Below are positions 1 through 5,338 of a stretch of 5,338 bases of DNA, piece after piece. The notes below the pieces were generated by a model that made no database searches, was not told the DNA's origin, and saw nothing but the letters and a program-made list of their open reading frames with translations. The DNA lies in assembly GCA_902493755.1 (NCBI GenBank), contig CABURF010000100.1, positions 1 through 5,338 of the forward strand. The letters are read 5' to 3'. Position 1 is the stretch's first letter. Each line of letters opens with the position of its first letter. The position numbers and the translations under genes were made by a program. Source of the stretch: an uncultured Coriobacteriia bacterium. GTDB lineage: Bacteria; Actinomycetota; Coriobacteriia; Coriobacteriales; QAMH01.

Positions 1-771
1 AGCGGACTTGTGCGGGGACTCAAGGCGGGATACACGACCATTAGCGTGAAGTCGGGAAACAAGACGCTCAAGAAGACCATCGCCGTCTACGATGGCAGAA
101 TCACGGGGCCCGGTACGGTCCAATCGAACTACATCGCCCAATACAAGGTCGATTGCAGCATCGACGGCACGTGGAGCTTTGAGCTTGGCGCAAACTCCGC
201 CGATGCGACCATCACCGCAGATGGCAAGTTGACTGCCAAGCAGGTGGGCCAGGTCACCATCGTCGCCAAGCTCGATTCCAACCCAAAGATCAGTGTCCAG
301 CTCCCCATAACCGTCCAACAGGGACCCGTCACCGATGTCGAAGACGGCAATCCGGGAGCTCCCGGCACCAAGATCATGTTCCGTCTCTACAATCCCAACT
401 CTGGCGAGCACTTCTACACCGCCAGCGTCGTGGAGCGCGACCATCTCATCAGCGTCGGCTGGAACGACGAGGGAACCGGCTGGACCGCTCCGGAAAACTC
501 CAGCTCACCGGTATATCGCCTCTACAATGCCAATGCCGGTGACCACCATTACACAACGAGCGTCGTAGAACGCGACCACCTCATTTCCGTGGGCTGGAAT
601 GACGAGGGCATCGGCTGGTATTCCGATGATGCGCGGGCCGTGCCGCTGTACCGCCAATACAACCCCAACGCCATCGCAGGTTCGCACAACTACACCACGA
701 GCGAGGTCGAGCGCGACCACCTCATCAGCGTCGGATGGAACGACGAGGGTATCGGCTGGTACGGCATGTAG
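1..771 (+). CDS. C-terminal part of a secreted/surface protein: Ig-like domains plus three DUF5648-type repeats (5' end outside window)
   Basis: The frame is open from base 1 and ends at TAG 769-771, with a second in-frame TAG at 778-780; 256 residues are visible and the true start lies upstream. Residues 1-31 look like the end of one bacterial Ig-like domain (LKAGYTTISV, then a final beta strand). Residues 32-107 form a second domain with the Big_2 hallmark ITADGKLTAKQVGQVTIVAK. A Gly/Pro-rich linker (108-125) leads into three DUF5648-type repeats (126-256). There is no LPxTG motif, hydrophobic tail or basic tail, so sortase anchoring is not indicated. Ig-like stalks of this type are typical of extracellular proteins, so a surface or secreted location is inferred; the N-terminal functional domain cannot be seen. 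The downstream protease gene carries the same C-terminal module, which suggests a shared location. The function of the whole protein is unknown. Confidence 0.9.
   Translation, partial: SGLVRGLKAGYTTISVKSGNKTLKKTIAVYDGRITGPGTVQSNYIAQYKVDCSIDGTWSFELGANSADATITADGKLTAKQVGQVTIVAKLDSNPKISVQLPITVQQGPVTDVEDGNPGAPGTKIMFRLYNPNSGEHFYTASVVERDHLISVGWNDEGTGWTAPENSSSPVYRLYNANAGDHHYTTSVVERDHLISVGWNDEGIGWYSDDARAVPLYRQYNPNAIAGSHNYTTSEVERDHLISVGWNDEGIGWYGM
94..321 (+). other. Big_2-like bacterial Ig domain in the upstream protein
   Basis: Residues 32-107 of the visible protein alternate short beta-strand-like stretches. They contain the usual Big_2 order: an early polar strand (WSFEL), then ATITADGKLTAKQVGQVTIV, then a closing strand (SVQLPITVQ). 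The end of a similar domain precedes it at bases 1-93, so this is a run of at least two Ig-like modules. In this family such domains act as spacers or adhesive stalks of surface proteins. Domain boundaries are by eye and approximate. Confidence 0.65.
376..768 (+). repeat. Three DUF5648-type repeats at the C-terminus of the upstream protein
   Basis: The repeats start near bases 376, 511 and 646 (residues 126, 171, 216), about 40-45 residues each. Each has the plan [YF]R-x-YNxN, a G-x-H-x-YT[AT]S core, then ERDHLISVGWNDEG and a closing GW. The first carries GEHFYTAS, the second GDHHYTTS and the third GSHNYTTS with a two-residue insertion before it. Aromatic residues, His and Trp sit at fixed positions, as expected of a small repeated ligand- or wall-binding fold, but the family's function is not established. 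The 51-bp segments 433-483, 568-618 and 709-759 are close DNA repeats; the first and third differ at 4 of 51 positions. The family name is from memory of the motif and was not searched. Confidence 0.8.
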
Positions 772-799
772 ACCCTGTAGGGCAACTGTGAACTTTTTG

Positions 800-814
800 T
801 GTGAGAGAGTCACA
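800..814. promoter_or_regulatory. TGTGA-N5-TCACA palindrome, candidate operator
   Basis: The two 5-bp arms are perfectly complementary around a GAGAG spacer. The arms equal those of a CRP/FNR-family half-site pair, but the spacer is 5 bp rather than the 6 bp of the E. coli CRP consensus, so assignment to that family is only suggestive. The right arm is part of the longer 12-bp element that recurs inverted near the promoter. The site lies about 115-129 bp upstream of the inferred transcription start of the protease gene. Confidence 0.4.
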
Positions 815-890
815 TCAATACCGGCGGCGTGCCGATAAACATGAAAAAGGTTACCTTCACCTGCCGTTTTTCTGTCAAATGTGACTCTCT
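804..890. repeat. Pair of perfect 12-bp inverted repeats (AGAGAGTCACAT / ATGTGACTCTCT)
   Basis: AGAGAGTCACAT at 804-815 is the exact reverse complement of ATGTGACTCTCT at 879-890, with 63 bp between them. The pairing extends outward by two G-T wobbles and one G-C pair. Neither arm is followed by a T tract, so a terminator is not favoured. The right copy is centred at -44.5 from the inferred start site at 929, a usual position for an activator next to a weak -35 element. The pair could be two binding sites for one regulator, possibly with looping. A long-range RNA stem in read-through transcripts is the alternative. Confidence 0.55.
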
Positions 891-916
891 TGCTGCGGAA
901 ACGCGTTTCGCGGAGA

Positions 917-922
917 TATAAT
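917..922 (+). promoter_or_regulatory. TATAAT -10 box for a probable leaderless transcript of the protease gene
   Basis: The hexamer is a perfect match to the bacterial -10 consensus. Its last T is seven bases upstream of the G of GTG 929, so the expected transcription start coincides with the start codon. The -35 region is poor: TGCGGA at 894-899 with 17-bp spacing, and TTGCTG at 890-895 is too far away (21 bp). This would fit activator dependence. Leaderless mRNAs starting at AUG or GUG are common in Actinomycetota. A weak GGAG at 912-915 lies 13 bases before the GTG, too far to be a good ribosome site. Confidence 0.65.
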
Positions 923-928
923 CGCAGC

Positions 929-1048
929 GTGAAAACCGGAGCTCACACCAACAGCACGAATTCCCACGTGCGTAGTCGCATGCGCGCGGTTCTCTCCTCA
1001 TGCCTTGCCGCGGTTCTGCTATGCGCAGTTGGCGGGTTCCTCCTCATC
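929..1048 (+). other. N-terminal export signal or signal anchor of the protease
   Basis: Residues 1-19 are polar and carry Arg15, Arg17 and Arg19. Residues 20-40 are a hydrophobic stretch rich in Ala, Val and Leu, followed by Arg-Glu. A signal-peptidase site is not clear-cut: AVG before Gly36 is possible inside the segment, and AIA at 55-57 lies too far downstream for a standard site. It may therefore be cleaved or act as an N-terminal membrane anchor. If translation began at Met18, the same segment would be a very short-headed signal peptide. Either way it points to export of the rest of the protein. Confidence 0.75.
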
Positions 1049-4000
1049 AGGGAATCAGGACCCCAGCAGGAGCCTCCCGTAGCCACCGAGGCCATCGCAG
1101 CCGATGACCAGCAAGCGTCCTCCGAAGACCAATTACAACCGGAAGAGACTCGCAGCGACGAAGATATCGCCCGCGATATCGAGCTCGGCTATGTCCACGA
1201 TGAGCTCGTGCTTTCCTTCGATCCCGGCACGAGCGCCGACAGCATCAACCGGACCCTCGCCTCGTATGACTTTGCAGCAACAAAGGACGTCTCGGACCAG
1301 GACCTCGATAACGGCTTCGTCAAGGTCGCTCTTGTCGATGGCGCCACCGTGGAAGACTCCGTCGCAGCGCTTAGGACCTCGGGGTTAGCAGCCCAGCCCA
1401 ACTACCTCTACGAGATTGCCGAAGGCGACTCGTCCGCAGGGGCGGGTACCCTGCCAAGCATCGAGCCCAACGCGGCCGTCACCATCAATGACCCCGACCG
1501 CGGAAACCAGTGGGCACTTGACTCCCTGGATGCCTACAAGGCCTGGGGCATCACCAAGGCAGGCGAGACCGCCGAGGGCACGGTCCGCGCAAACCGCGTT
1601 TCCGTCGCCGTCATCGACACGGGATGCACGATCGGGCATATCGACCTGAAAGACAACATCCTCGCTTCCTACAACGCGAAAACCAACCAGACCGGCGCCA
1701 CCGCCGTCGCCGACACCAACAGCCATGGCACGCACGTAGCCGGAATCGTCTCTGCCAGAGCGAATAACGGTGTGGGCGTTGCCGGCGTCTCGTATAACGC
1801 CGGCCTCGTCATAATCAACGCCACCAAGGGTGGTACGGGCGAGGACAGGCATATGTTCGAGTCGACCACCTTGGCACAGGCATACACCTGGCTCTTCCGG
1901 CAATCGACCGAGGACAACTCCAAGACCAATGCCGAATACTACAACGTCCGCGTCATCAACATGAGCCTTGGCGGCAAACATAGCGCGAATTTCGTGGGTG
2001 ATGACATTCTGACGACGAAAATCAAGCAGGCCCGTAACGGCGTCTGGGTCGATTCCAATCGCAACGAAACCCACCATGACAGCATTCTCACCGTCACGGC
2101 AGCCGGCAATGCGGGAACCGATGCACCGGTCCCCTTCGTCGACTATCCCGGCGATCACGAATCTTGCCTCACGGTCATCAACCTCACGCGAAACTACGGA
2201 TGGACCGTTGCGAATAATGTGGTCGGGCGCTACGCCGACTCGAACTACAATGTCGACGACACCCATATCAAGAACATCAGTGCACCGGGTACGAACATCC
2301 GTAGCACCATGAACTCCGCCGGAGCCTACGGATCCAAGAACGGCACTTCCATGGCCGCGCCTTTCGTCTCCGGTATCGCCTCCCTGCTCTTCACGGAAAA
2401 CCCTAGCCTCACCGCCGATCAGGTAGTCGACTTCATTTACGCCACGGCCACAGACATTGACGCGCCCGGCTGGGACCGCGAAACCGGATACGGCGAGATC
2501 AATGCCTACCATGTCCTCCAGGTCGTCAGTGCCCAGCTTGGCGGCAGCGAGAGCATCGAGTACAAGAATCGTCAAGCCGTCGCCATCGAGTACGGAGATG
2601 GGACGGGCTGGGAAACCTACGGCTCGACAGAGGACTGGGAATGGAGCATCGACAACCCCGACGCCATCGAAATGACTGTCGATCCTGATACGCAGAGCGT
2701 CTCACTCGTCGGCCAGAAACCAGGTTCTGCCACGGTCACCGCGACGTTCAAGGACATAGACGGCAATCCCATGGAGGGCATCTCCATCAGCAAGACCTAT
2801 ACGGTCATGCCCCTCGACATATCGAAAGCCACCGTAACGGTCCCCGGCGAGCACGCCTATACCGGCCATGAGGTCGAGCCCAAGCCCCTCGTGTCCATGA
2901 GCGGCACCGAGCTCATCGAAGGCGTCGACTATACCGTAAGCTATAGCGACAACATCGAAATCGGCGAGGCAACCGTCACCATCACGGGCATCGGAAACGC
3001 CGCCGGCACCGCGAGTGGCACCTTCTCCATCGGCAAGGCGGACATCTTCCCGGCCACGCTCAGCTCGATAGCGCCCCTTCCCTATACCGGCGAGGCGCAC
3101 GAGCCCAAGCCCACCGTCACGCTCGCGGGCTTTGGCACGCTTGTCGAGGGCACTGACTTCACCTACGAGTACGAGGACAACGTCAACGCAGGATCCGGCA
3201 AGGTGCATGTCGTCGGCATGGGCAACTTCAAGGGCTCTTCCGGCTGGCTGCTCTTCGACATCACGCCCATCGACGTTGCCAGCGCGACGATAAGCGATAT
3301 TCCCGACGCGGCCTACACCGGAAATGCCATCACGCCCGAGCCGAGCGTCGCCATCAACGGCAAGACGCTCGTCAAGGGCGCCGACTACACGCTTTCCTAC
3401 GCCGATAACGTGAACGCTGGCACTGCCAGCATCACCGTCACGGGCACGGGCAACTACTCGGGTGCGCAGACCAAGAACTTCACGATTACGCCCCTCGACA
3501 TAAGCGCTGCAACAGTCTCCGGCGTGGAGAGCTCCTACGCCTTCAACGGAACCGAGATCAAACCGACAGTCACCGTCACGCTTGATGGCAAGTCGCTGGG
3601 AACCGACGCATACGACATCGCCTATGCCGACAACCTGAATGCCGGCACCGCACGCATAACCATTACCGGCAAGGGCAACTATACGGGCACAATCACGAAA
3701 AGCTTCGACATCACGCCCATCCGATTGGAGGACGCGACTATCGAGCCCATTGGCGAACAACCCTGGAAGGGCGGAGCTGTCACCCCGGTTCCCGTCATCA
3801 AGGCCGGCGACATCGAGCTTGTCGTCAACCGCGACTTCACCGTCACCTACAGCGATAACACCGGTACCGGCACCGCAACGGCCGTCATCACCGGCAAGGG
3901 CAACTGCACGGGCACGGTGACGCTCACGTTCACCATCGTCATGGTCATCCTGCCGGAGATGGTCTCGGCCATTCCCGACCAACCCTATACGGGAAGCGCC

Positions 4001-5338
4001 ATCGAGCCTGGCATCACCGTGGCGAGCACCGGCGTGACGCTCATTCGCAACGAGAACTACTCCGTCGAGTTTTCGAACAACACGAACGTGGGAACGGCAA
4101 CGGTCACCATCAAGGGTCTCAAGGGAATCCAGGGCGAGGTCACCACGAGCTTCAAGATCACGCCCATCAACCTTGCATATGCCGCCATCGGTCCCGTTGA
4201 CTCGTACACCTACACCGGCAACGCGGCGACGCCCACGCCCTACGTCTATCTCTATGGCTTTGGCGACCTTAAATCCGGAAAGGACTTCACCTACGAATAC
4301 AAGGGCAACGTGGATGCGGGAACGGCGCAGCTGCGCGTCGTGGGTAAGGGCAACTTTACCGGAGCGACCGATTGGCGCGACTGCAGCTTCACCATCAACC
4401 GCAAGGACATCTCGTCAGCCACGGTGAGCATCGCATCGCAGCCCTACACCGGCAAGGCCGTCACGCCGGATCCGACCGTGAAGATCGATGGAAAGACGCT
4501 CGTGAAGGGCACTGACTACCGCGTGAGCTATTACAACAACCTCTACACGGGCGATGCCACCGCCGTCATCGAGGGACGTGGCAACTACCGAGGCTCCAAG
4601 GAGGCGAGATTCGAGATCACCTCCTCCCTCGTATCCTGCTCCGTATCGGTGAGCAGCGTCACCTATTCGGGAACGGCGCAGACGCCAGCCGTCACCGTTC
4701 GCGACAACGGTAACGTCCTCAAGGAGGGCACGGATTACGCAATCGAGGGCTACTCGAACAACGTGAATGCAGGCACGGGCACGGTGACGCTCGTCGGAAA
4801 GGGCAAATACGCGGGCAAGACGACCGGTAGCTTTAGCATTAGGCCGCGCTCGCTTGCGGACGCCACCGTGAGCATCGCGGCGCAGACGCACACGGGCAGC
4901 GCCCTCACGCCGAGCCCGACCGTCACGCTTGGCGGCTTTGGGGAGCTCGTGGAGGGCCGCGACTACACGCTGGGCTACGCGAACAACGTTAGCGTGGGCA
5001 CCGCGAACGTGACCATCACGGGAACGGGCAACTACGCGGGGTCGACGACGGCGAACTTCGCGATTACCGAATCGACGTCAAAGCCGTCGGAATCCGATGC
5101 GAGCGTGTCCATGCAGCGCCTCTATAACCCCCACAGCGGCGAGCACTTCTACACGGCCAGCGAAGCCGAGCGCGACATGCTCGTAAACGCCGGTTGGAAC
5201 TACGAGGGCTCTGGCTGGACGGCACCGGAGCACTCGAACACGCCGGTGTACCGACTCTACAACGCCAATGCCGGCGATCACCACTACACGACGAGCACGG
5301 TCGAGCGCGATGCGCTGCTCGCGGCAGGCTGGGCTGAC
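929..5338 (+). CDS. Subtilisin-like (S8) serine protease precursor with ten Ig-like repeats and DUF5648-type C-terminus (3' end outside window)
   Basis: One uninterrupted frame of 1,470 codons runs off the right edge. It is predicted to be an exported endopeptidase. Order: hydrophobic export segment (residues 20-40), acidic Gln/Glu-rich linker (41-90), propeptide (91-163), S8 catalytic domain (about 188-537), Big_2-like domain (538-626), ten YTG-type repeats (627-1379), Ser/Thr linker (1380-1394), then DUF5648-type repeats (1395 onward). The catalytic residues are all present: Asp230 in AVIDTG, His266 in SHGTHVAG, oxyanion Asn394 in AAGNAG and Ser474 in NGTSMAAPFVSG, so it should be active. 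GTG 929 was chosen because it lies at the expected start of transcription from the TATAAT box. ATG 980 (Met18) and GTG 881 are in-frame alternatives, but neither has a ribosome site. By comparison with the upstream gene, the protein should end about 55 residues past the window. The substrate is unknown; roles in surface processing, nutrition or host-protein cleavage are all open. Confidence 0.93.
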   Translation, partial: MKTGAHTNSTNSHVRSRMRAVLSSCLAAVLLCAVGGFLLIRESGPQQEPPVATEAIAADDQQASSEDQLQPEETRSDEDIARDIELGYVHDELVLSFDPGTSADSINRTLASYDFAATKDVSDQDLDNGFVKVALVDGATVEDSVAALRTSGLAAQPNYLYEIAEGDSSAGAGTLPSIEPNAAVTINDPDRGNQWALDSLDAYKAWGITKAGETAEGTVRANRVSVAVIDTGCTIGHIDLKDNILASYNAKTNQTGATAVADTNSHGTHVAGIVSARANNGVGVAGVSYNAGLVIINATKGGTGEDRHMFESTTLAQAYTWLFRQSTEDNSKTNAEYYNVRVINMSLGGKHSANFVGDDILTTKIKQARNGVWVDSNRNETHHDSILTVTAAGNAGTDAPVPFVDYPGDHESCLTVINLTRNYGWTVANNVVGRYADSNYNVDDTHIKNISAPGTNIRSTMNSAGAYGSKNGTSMAAPFVSGIASLLFTENPSLTADQVVDFIYATATDIDAPGWDRETGYGEINAYHVLQVVSAQLGGSESIEYKNRQAVAIEYGDGTGWETYGSTEDWEWSIDNPDAIEMTVDPDTQSVSLVGQKPGSATVTATFKDIDGNPMEGISISKTYTVMPLDISKATVTVPGEHAYTGHEVEPKPLVSMSGTELIEGVDYTVSYSDNIEIGEATVTITGIGNAAGTASGTFSIGKADIFPATLSSIAPLPYTGEAHEPKPTVTLAGFGTLVEGTDFTYEYEDNVNAGSGKVHVVGMGNFKGSSGWLLFDITPIDVASATISDIPDAAYTGNAITPEPSVAINGKTLVKGADYTLSYADNVNAGTASITVTGTGNYSGAQTKNFTITPLDISAATVSGVESSYAFNGTEIKPTVTVTLDGKSLGTDAYDIAYADNLNAGTARITITGKGNYTGTITKSFDITPIRLEDATIEPIGEQPWKGGAVTPVPVIKAGDIELVVNRDFTVTYSDNTGTGTATAVITGKGNCTGTVTLTFTIVMVILPEMVSAIPDQPYTGSAIEPGITVASTGVTLIRNENYSVEFSNNTNVGTATVTIKGLKGIQGEVTTSFKITPINLAYAAIGPVDSYTYTGNAATPTPYVYLYGFGDLKSGKDFTYEYKGNVDAGTAQLRVVGKGNFTGATDWRDCSFTINRKDISSATVSIASQPYTGKAVTPDPTVKIDGKTLVKGTDYRVSYYNNLYTGDATAVIEGRGNYRGSKEARFEITSSLVSCSVSVSSVTYSGTAQTPAVTVRDNGNVLKEGTDYAIEGYSNNVNAGTGTVTLVGKGKYAGKTTGSFSIRPRSLADATVSIAAQTHTGSALTPSPTVTLGGFGELVEGRDYTLGYANNVSVGTANVTITGTGNYAGSTTANFAITESTSKPSESDASVSMQRLYNPHSGEHFYTASEAERDMLVNAGWNYEGSGWTAPEHSNTPVYRLYNANAGDHHYTTSTVERDALLAAGWAD
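1199..1417 (+). other. Protease propeptide (intramolecular chaperone/inhibitor type)
   Basis: Residues 91-163 begin with DELVLSFDPGTS, which resembles the opening strand of the N-terminal prodomain of fervidolysin-like and related S8 proteases (typically E[LV]-hydrophobic-x-F-x-PGT). A helix-like segment (SINRTLASY), an FVKVAL strand, a second helix (TVEDSVAALRTSG) and the ending PNYLYEI follow. The last resembles the 'PNY.Y' close seen before many S8 domains. Such prodomains fold the protease, block its active site and are removed by self-cleavage. The likely processing region is the acidic, flexible stretch 164-187. Confidence 0.7.
1490..2539 (+). other. Peptidase S8 catalytic domain
   Basis: Residues about 188-537. 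It opens with QWALDSLDAYKAWG, the usual lead-in of bacterial subtilases. Asp230 (1616-1618), His266 (1724-1726) and Ser474 (2348-2350) form the triad, Asn394 (2108-2110) is the oxyanion residue and MSLGG (Ser346) is the substrate-binding strand. Cys233 sits three residues after the catalytic Asp. Compared with subtilisin BPN' (Asp32, His64, Ser125, Asn155, Ser221), the His-to-SLGG segment is about 19 residues longer and SLGG-to-Asn about 18 longer, so two surface loops appear enlarged. The domain closes with a helix and the GYGEINAYHVL motif typical of S8 ends. Confidence 0.95.
2540..2806 (+). other. Big_2-like domain between protease and repeat array
   Basis: Residues 538-626. The stretch has a WEWSIDNPDAIEM strand, then SVSLVGQKPGSATVTATF, which follows the Big_2 pattern of a Gly-turn and a paired strand, and a closing SKTYTV strand. 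It resembles the Ig-like domains of the upstream protein (1-321) in position and type rather than the YTG repeats that follow. It probably acts as a rigid joint between catalytic head and stalk. Assignment is by pattern only. Confidence 0.55.
2807..5065 (+). repeat. Ten tandem YTG-type Ig-like repeats in the protease stalk
   Basis: Repeats start at 2807, 3032, 3263, 3488, 3713, 3938, 4160, 4397, 4619 and 4841 and are 75, 77, 75, 75, 75, 74, 79, 74, 74 and 75 residues long. The consensus runs TPxDI..ATV, YTG.A..P.P.V...G..L..G.DYT..Y..N...GTA.VTITG.GNY.G.....F.I. This is the all-beta repeat common in surface proteins of gut Firmicutes and Actinobacteria, similar to MBG/Ig-like domains. No catalytic motif is visible, so a stalk or adhesive role is inferred. 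The YTG signature is degenerate in repeats 4 (FNG), 5 (WKG), 9 (YSG) and 10 (HTG). Repeats 2, 7 and 10 share a GFG insertion. Copies are well diverged in DNA, so the array looks old and stable. Confidence 0.88.
5111..5338 (+). repeat. DUF5648-type repeats at the C-terminal end of the protease (partial)
   Basis: Residues 1395-1470. The first repeat (MQRLYNPHSGEHFYTAS, then GWNYEGSGWTAPE) and the second (VYRLYNANAGDHHYTTS, then VERDALLAAGW) correspond one-to-one to the first and second repeats at 376-645 of the upstream gene, including the TAPE linker. The window ends inside repeat two. By comparison a third repeat and a stop should follow within about 55 codons. The function of the family is unknown; a wall- or ligand-binding role is inferred from its terminal position in two stalk proteins. 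Confidence 0.82.

Larger units (their letters stand above)
772..928. other. Intergenic region with regulatory signals
   Basis: This 157-bp gap between two same-strand genes contains a T5 run (794-798), a palindrome at 800-814, a pair of inverted 12-bp elements (804-815 and 879-890), a short CGGC/GCCG hairpin between them (822-834), and a TATAAT box at 917-922. No convincing intrinsic terminator for the upstream gene is visible. The density of symmetric elements and the promoter suggest that the protease gene has its own regulated promoter rather than depending only on read-through. Confidence 0.7.

Noticed and set aside
335..568. Plus-strand frame overlapping the DUF5648-type repeats in another phase
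   Set aside because: It is Ser/Thr/Pro/Ala-rich low-complexity translation of the real coding sequence in the wrong frame; similar shadows occur at 599-838, 1104-1388, 1416-1649, 2076-2312, 2457-2675 and 4173-4427.
773..798. Possible intrinsic terminator after the upstream gene (CCC-TGTA-GGG followed by TTTTT)
   Set aside because: The stem is only three base pairs and the T run starts 11 bases after it. This is too weak and too far apart to call.
841..921. 26-codon frame beginning ATGAAAAAGGTTACC
   Set aside because: The start looks gene-like, but there is no ribosome site. The frame runs through the inverted repeat and ends inside the TATAAT box, and the peptide has no recognisable feature. 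Upstream leader-peptide function cannot be supported.
881..982. Alternative starts GTG 881 and ATG 980 for the protease
   Set aside because: GTG 881 adds a basic extension with no ribosome site and would cover the TATAAT box. ATG 980 also lacks a ribosome site. GTG 929 fits the promoter spacing, although ATG 980 cannot be excluded.
992..1003. Lipobox-like LSSC at residues 22-25 of the protease
   Set aside because: Only three residues separate the Cys from the basic head, leaving no hydrophobic segment before it as a lipoprotein signal needs.
1385..2575. Long minus-strand open frame opposite the protease domain
   Set aside because: It lies exactly antisense to a clear S8 domain with intact catalytic motifs; its protein is Gly/Val/Asp-rich with no recognisable domain. 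It is a by-product of strong third-position GC in the real gene.
2702..3982. Long minus-strand open frame opposite the repeat array
   Set aside because: Its protein shows pseudo-repeats that mirror the Ig-like repeats on the plus strand, as expected of a shadow. The same applies to 4415-4891 and 5078-5284.

Overview
The window holds two same-strand genes, both cut by the window edges: the 3' end of one large surface/secreted protein gene (1-771) and the first 1,470 codons of a second (929-5338, still open at the right edge). A 157-bp intergenic region with a probable promoter separates them. GC content is high and the codons strongly prefer C or G in third position. The C-terminal repeats of both proteins, with cores such as LYNPNSGEHFYTAS and ERDHLISVGW, match the DUF5648 family as I remember it. 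Together with GTG starts and an apparently leaderless promoter, this suggests an actinobacterium, most likely a host-associated member of the Coriobacteriia (Olsenella/Collinsella/Eggerthella type). The taxonomic call is inference from style, not from a marker gene.

Region by region. 1-771 encodes the tail of a protein made of bacterial Ig-like (Big_2-like) domains followed by three DUF5648-type repeats; it ends without a sorting signal. 772-928 is non-coding and holds a TGTGA-N5-TCACA palindrome, two inverted copies of a 12-bp element, and a perfect TATAAT box whose spacing places transcription start on the GTG of the next gene. 929-5338 encodes a subtilisin-like (S8) protease precursor. Its parts, in order, are an N-terminal hydrophobic export segment, an acidic linker, a propeptide, a complete S8 catalytic domain (Asp230, His266, Asn394, Ser474), a Big_2-like domain, ten tandem ~75-residue YTG-type Ig-like repeats, a short Ser/Thr linker, and the first two DUF5648-type repeats.

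How they fit together: both proteins look like long extracellular stalks carrying the same C-terminal module, so that module probably places both at the same location (cell wall or an extracellular ligand). The second gene adds a protease head at the far end of the stalk. The domain families are known. The points that merit a second look are the regulatory architecture in front of the protease, the phased pattern within the ten-repeat array, and the shared C-terminal module in adjacent genes. I see no RNA gene, mobile element, CRISPR array or clear terminator.
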